DNA from: Heterotrichella gracilis | Lineage: Eukaryota > Sar > Xanthophyceae > Tribonematales > Xanthonemataceae | NCBI GenBank assembly: GCA_032358255.1 | Contig: JAULBX010027572.1 | Location: 1-35,716 of the forward strand | DNA length: 35,716 nt | Direction of reading: 5' to 3' | Shown here: one piece after another, positions 32,814 to 35,716 of the stretch | Layout: each line of letters opens with the position of its first letter | How positions within the stretch are numbered: the first letter of the stretch is position 1 | Program-made: the position numbers and the translations under genes | Notes under the pieces: generated by a model | The model's database searches: none | Told to the model about the DNA's origin: nothing | What the model saw: only the letters and a program-made list of their open reading frames with translations

Positions 32814-35652
32814 CTATGGAGGGGCGCGGATGCGGTTCGCTTGCATGCGCATGCGCCGCACTTTAATCACCTCCACAGTCGCTGCCATCAGCTGGTTGTC
32901 GTGCTGCTGGAGCAAAGGGTGGTACGGATCCGCACCATCAGGCCACGGGATGGCCTCATTGAGCCAGCCTGGGTATGTTGAGACACCCGCAGGGCCCGAC
33001 CAATCGAAGTCAAGCAGTCGCACCTCAACCCCGCCGTCCTCCAACCTGCAGCAGAATGGGTTAGCCAGGGTATTAACAACCATATTTTTGTATACAATGT
33101 TTCTTGCAATTTCTTGGGACACGTTTGTTTTTCTTCTGACTTTTGTATTGTAACCATCTTGAAACTGTTAGGCACTCTGCTCAGTACACACCCTGCATGC
33201 ATTGGCCATCAAGCAGCAGTACCACTCCCACATCCTTGCAGGCCATGCAGCGCATGCCGGCACCACTTGCCGTATCCCACCGCCTCGGGCTAGCTGCAGT
33301 TGCCCTGTACCACTAGCAAAGTCAACGGCCATTCACCACATGAACCGCCCTTCAAGTGCAGCATGGCAAAGCAGTTGTACCTTGCCTCCGGGTGTCCCAC
33401 AACCATCCCGACTGCTATGGATTTTTATGTCGTCATGCTTTAGCGACCCCTTGGCTTAAATAGGTTCGTGCACTTCCTCTACCAGGCAAACAATTTATAT
33501 ATTACATTTATTGTACAATCTGTAATTTAAGATTGCTATCTTTAAAATGTAATAATATAAACAAGCAATTTTCAATCTCATTTGCTAATTTTTTTAAACG
33601 ATGACGCAGTGACTGCCAACACTGGGCCGTACCTGCGGACCATCAAGTTGTTGGGCCGCGCGTCACCCCACGCCCACCTCTGGTCCTGCAACTCCACGTC
33701 ATGCACTGCAGCCAGCACCGCGTCAACAGCAGTCAGGGCCTGCTCCACATCCACAGACAAAAGTTTATTAACAAACAAGGTATCAAGTACTTGGGAGAAG
33801 AAAGCAGTTGAACCAGTAAATAACTAAAAAACAAATATAGAATAGATAAGCAATAACCACGCAGGCTGTTGTGCGCATTGGTTGAGGACGACCATTCAGC
33901 AAAGGCAAGGCCCTTCTGTACCCTAGTGTCCATACCATGTCCACATCCGCATCGTCCTCTGCGTCCAGGATGAAGTCCTGCAGGGTGACCCAGGATGCAC
34001 CCAGCAGCTCCATCTCAACCATGCACCAACCACCAGGCAGCGTGCGCACAGGCTGCAGGAGCTGAGGCGCCAGGTGGCGCGCAGCCAGCGCCCGATGGAG
34101 TTCCTCGCAGTAGGAGGTGGTGTACTTCACGAGGATGGGCGGGGAACCAAAAACCGTACACCGGTACACAAGCTGGCTTGGTGCGGCCATGGGTAGTTTG
34201 GGAGGGAACAGGGGCTCTGCATGCAGGTCTCCCAAGCGGGGGTCTGTGGCTGAGAGGCCCGCGGGTAGCACAGCTGCGGCATTATTGGCCTCCAGCAGCA
34301 GCAGGGAGTAGTTCAGTGAGGTCACCTCGGCTGGAATGACCGGGCGTGGTTCAGTAACCGCTGGGCTCGCGACCTTTGTTGCGGGGCGGGGGAGTGCCTG
34401 GAGCGCTGTGCGGTCACGGCTGCAGGAGTACAAAACTCATATTAGTTCCCCCTTCATGCCATTTTATGGATGACAGGACTACAATGACTTTCAAGGAGTC
34501 CATTCATTGTCGGTAGTACAAAAAGGAATGCATAATCGAGTTTAAATGCACGAGTAAAGTAGATGGTTGGATCTTATTTTGATCTTCCTGCATTGAGTAC
34601 CGTGGGCACAGCTGCAAGTGGCGCCTTTTGCGTGAAAAAGGTTCATGTTCCGTGCTTCCATTCCTGTCAGATTGCGAGTTAGCATTGTTGGACTTGTCCC
34701 ACCAAGCTAACACTACTCGCAGTGTGGCAAGCTGCCCTGAAGCCGCTTCAAGCGGCGAGTATCCTGCACTGTTGCATGACGCGGCTGCAGGGCAGCTTCT
34801 GCCACACCGATACTAGTCGCTTATATTTGTCCAAGTCAAACAATTCTCCAGAAAACATAACATTTTATTTTTAATACACACACAGCTACATACACACACT
34901 CCCATGCACGTGATGGTGCTGTTGAGGTCATTCAGGGAATGATGGCTTACCTCAACAGCGGGTATGGCAGGGGCGATGCGCGCCAGTCGAACCAGTCCCC
35001 TGTGTGGTTAGCACGCAACAAGCCCAGCATTGCACGCAGCGCCAGCACAGCCCGCGCCAACTGCTCCATAATCTGCTTCTCCCCTTGGAGCACATTCATG
35101 AGGTTGAGCGCTGGCATTAGCGGCGCAAAGGCCACCTTGCCCACGTTGGCCAGCGCACCAATCCTGCACAGGCCGTGGTCAGTGGAAACCATCGTGGTAG
35201 CAGTGAAACAAGGCATCCTATTTGACACAGTGTATATATCTGGCAGCTCAATGACGGCAATGCGATCAACTAAGCTAGCGAGCAAGTATGGTAAAACAAG
35301 TAAGGCACACGTGTACGCATCCTTGCACTTCTAGCAGGAGTAGGTGCACTAATGTTTGGTCTCCAAGTATGACCACTTGAAACCACAATTTCACTGTCCG
35401 CCAATATAGATGTGAGCACCTAATCTAAACCAATTCAGACCCTGCATGTTGATGATCGTAACTATTAACAACTAACCTCATGTACGGTCCAAAGACCTCG
35501 ATCAACAATGCAGGAGCCAGCAAGTCTTCGTAATTGCTTTGCTTCAAATAATTGTAGTAGTAGCAGAGGCTTTCTAGCATAGGATCTGCTCCGCCCTGGG
35601 CCACTTCCACTTTGTACTCCACAAGCACCATCAGCCTCGGTTTTTGCTCAAC
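32814..35652 (-). CDS. DFDW-type protein kinase-like protein with upstream EYK/GGADP domain, 3' part
   Basis: Exons 35652-35477, 35163-34951, 34419-33936, 33739-33633 and 33045-32814 (stop) join in frame; more exons lie beyond the window. The upstream part (VLVEYKVEVAQGGADPMLES, then LLIEVFGPYMRIG) resembles the nuclease-like or cap domain found before kinases in fungal FunK1-like and Crinkler-like proteins. The kinase part shows a candidate ATP-binding Lys (PPILVKYT), a helix C Glu (YCEELHRALAARH), a hinge-like MVEMELLG, a catalytic loop WGDARPNNLMV and the metal-binding DFDW (RLLDFDWSGPAGVSTYPGW). The catalytic Asp and Asn are present, but the usual His before Gly-Asp is replaced by Trp. 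The C-lobe is short, as in aminoglycoside-phosphotransferase-like kinases. Substrate unknown. Family assignment is from memory of motifs. Confidence 0.78.
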
Positions 35653-35716
35653 CTATAACATGGAGGCACAATTAAGTAGCAGCAGCTACCGATACAATAC
35701 ATACCTTTTTGGGGGG

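Noticed and set aside
1..35716. CRISPR array, bacterial operon, tRNA or rRNA genes
   Set aside because: No regularly spaced repeats, no polycistronic layout, and no tRNA or rRNA signature found by eye; tRNA detection by eye is weak, so a tRNAscan run would settle it.

Overview
The window is nuclear DNA of a green alga or a close relative. Every gene recognised is split by many GT-AG introns. The proteins are plant or algal in type: a fused BIO3-BIO1 biotin enzyme, a plastoglobule-type methyltransferase, a plastid-targeted [2Fe-2S] ferredoxin-like protein, and ribosomal protein eS30 without a ubiquitin-like fusion. A short array of the plant-type telomere unit TTTAGGG lies near 30.6 kb. The species cannot be named from the sequence alone.

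Layout. 199-7072 (+): the hinge, second coiled coil and C-terminal ATPase half of condensin SMC2; the gene starts before the window. 7073-8314: convergent intergenic space with a 210-bp foldback element. 8315-13784 (-): a complete 12-exon BIO3-BIO1 gene of 850 codons. 13785-14344: divergent promoter region. 14345-16767 (+): a complete 8-exon methyltransferase gene of 361 codons. 16768-18165: no recognised gene. 18166-18829 (-): eS30, probably with a 4-nt first exon. About 19759-24506 (+): a long coiled-coil protein built from many frame-preserving exons. 24507-26160: intergenic, with short repeats. 26161-27423 (-): ferredoxin-like protein with a C-terminal tail. 27424-28275: divergent promoter region. 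28654-30097 (+), with an unresolved 5' end: a GNAT-like plastid protein family. 30098-32813: gene-poor, with interstitial telomere repeats, two abutting palindromes and possible coding relics. 32814-35652 (-), continuing past the window: a kinase of the DFDW class with an upstream EYK/GGADP domain.

The genes do not form an operon or one pathway. Several are arranged head to head (BIO3-BIO1/methyltransferase, eS30/coiled coil, ferredoxin/GNAT-like) and may share promoter regions.

The strongest unusual signals are three small frame-breaking deletions in an otherwise well-kept SMC2; the foldback after SMC2; the repeated phase-2 exon design of the coiled-coil gene; two abutting near-perfect palindromes at 31009-31050; and the nuclease-like plus kinase architecture at the right edge. 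Intron-exon models were built by eye from splice sites, reading-frame continuity and family knowledge. No alignment or search was run.
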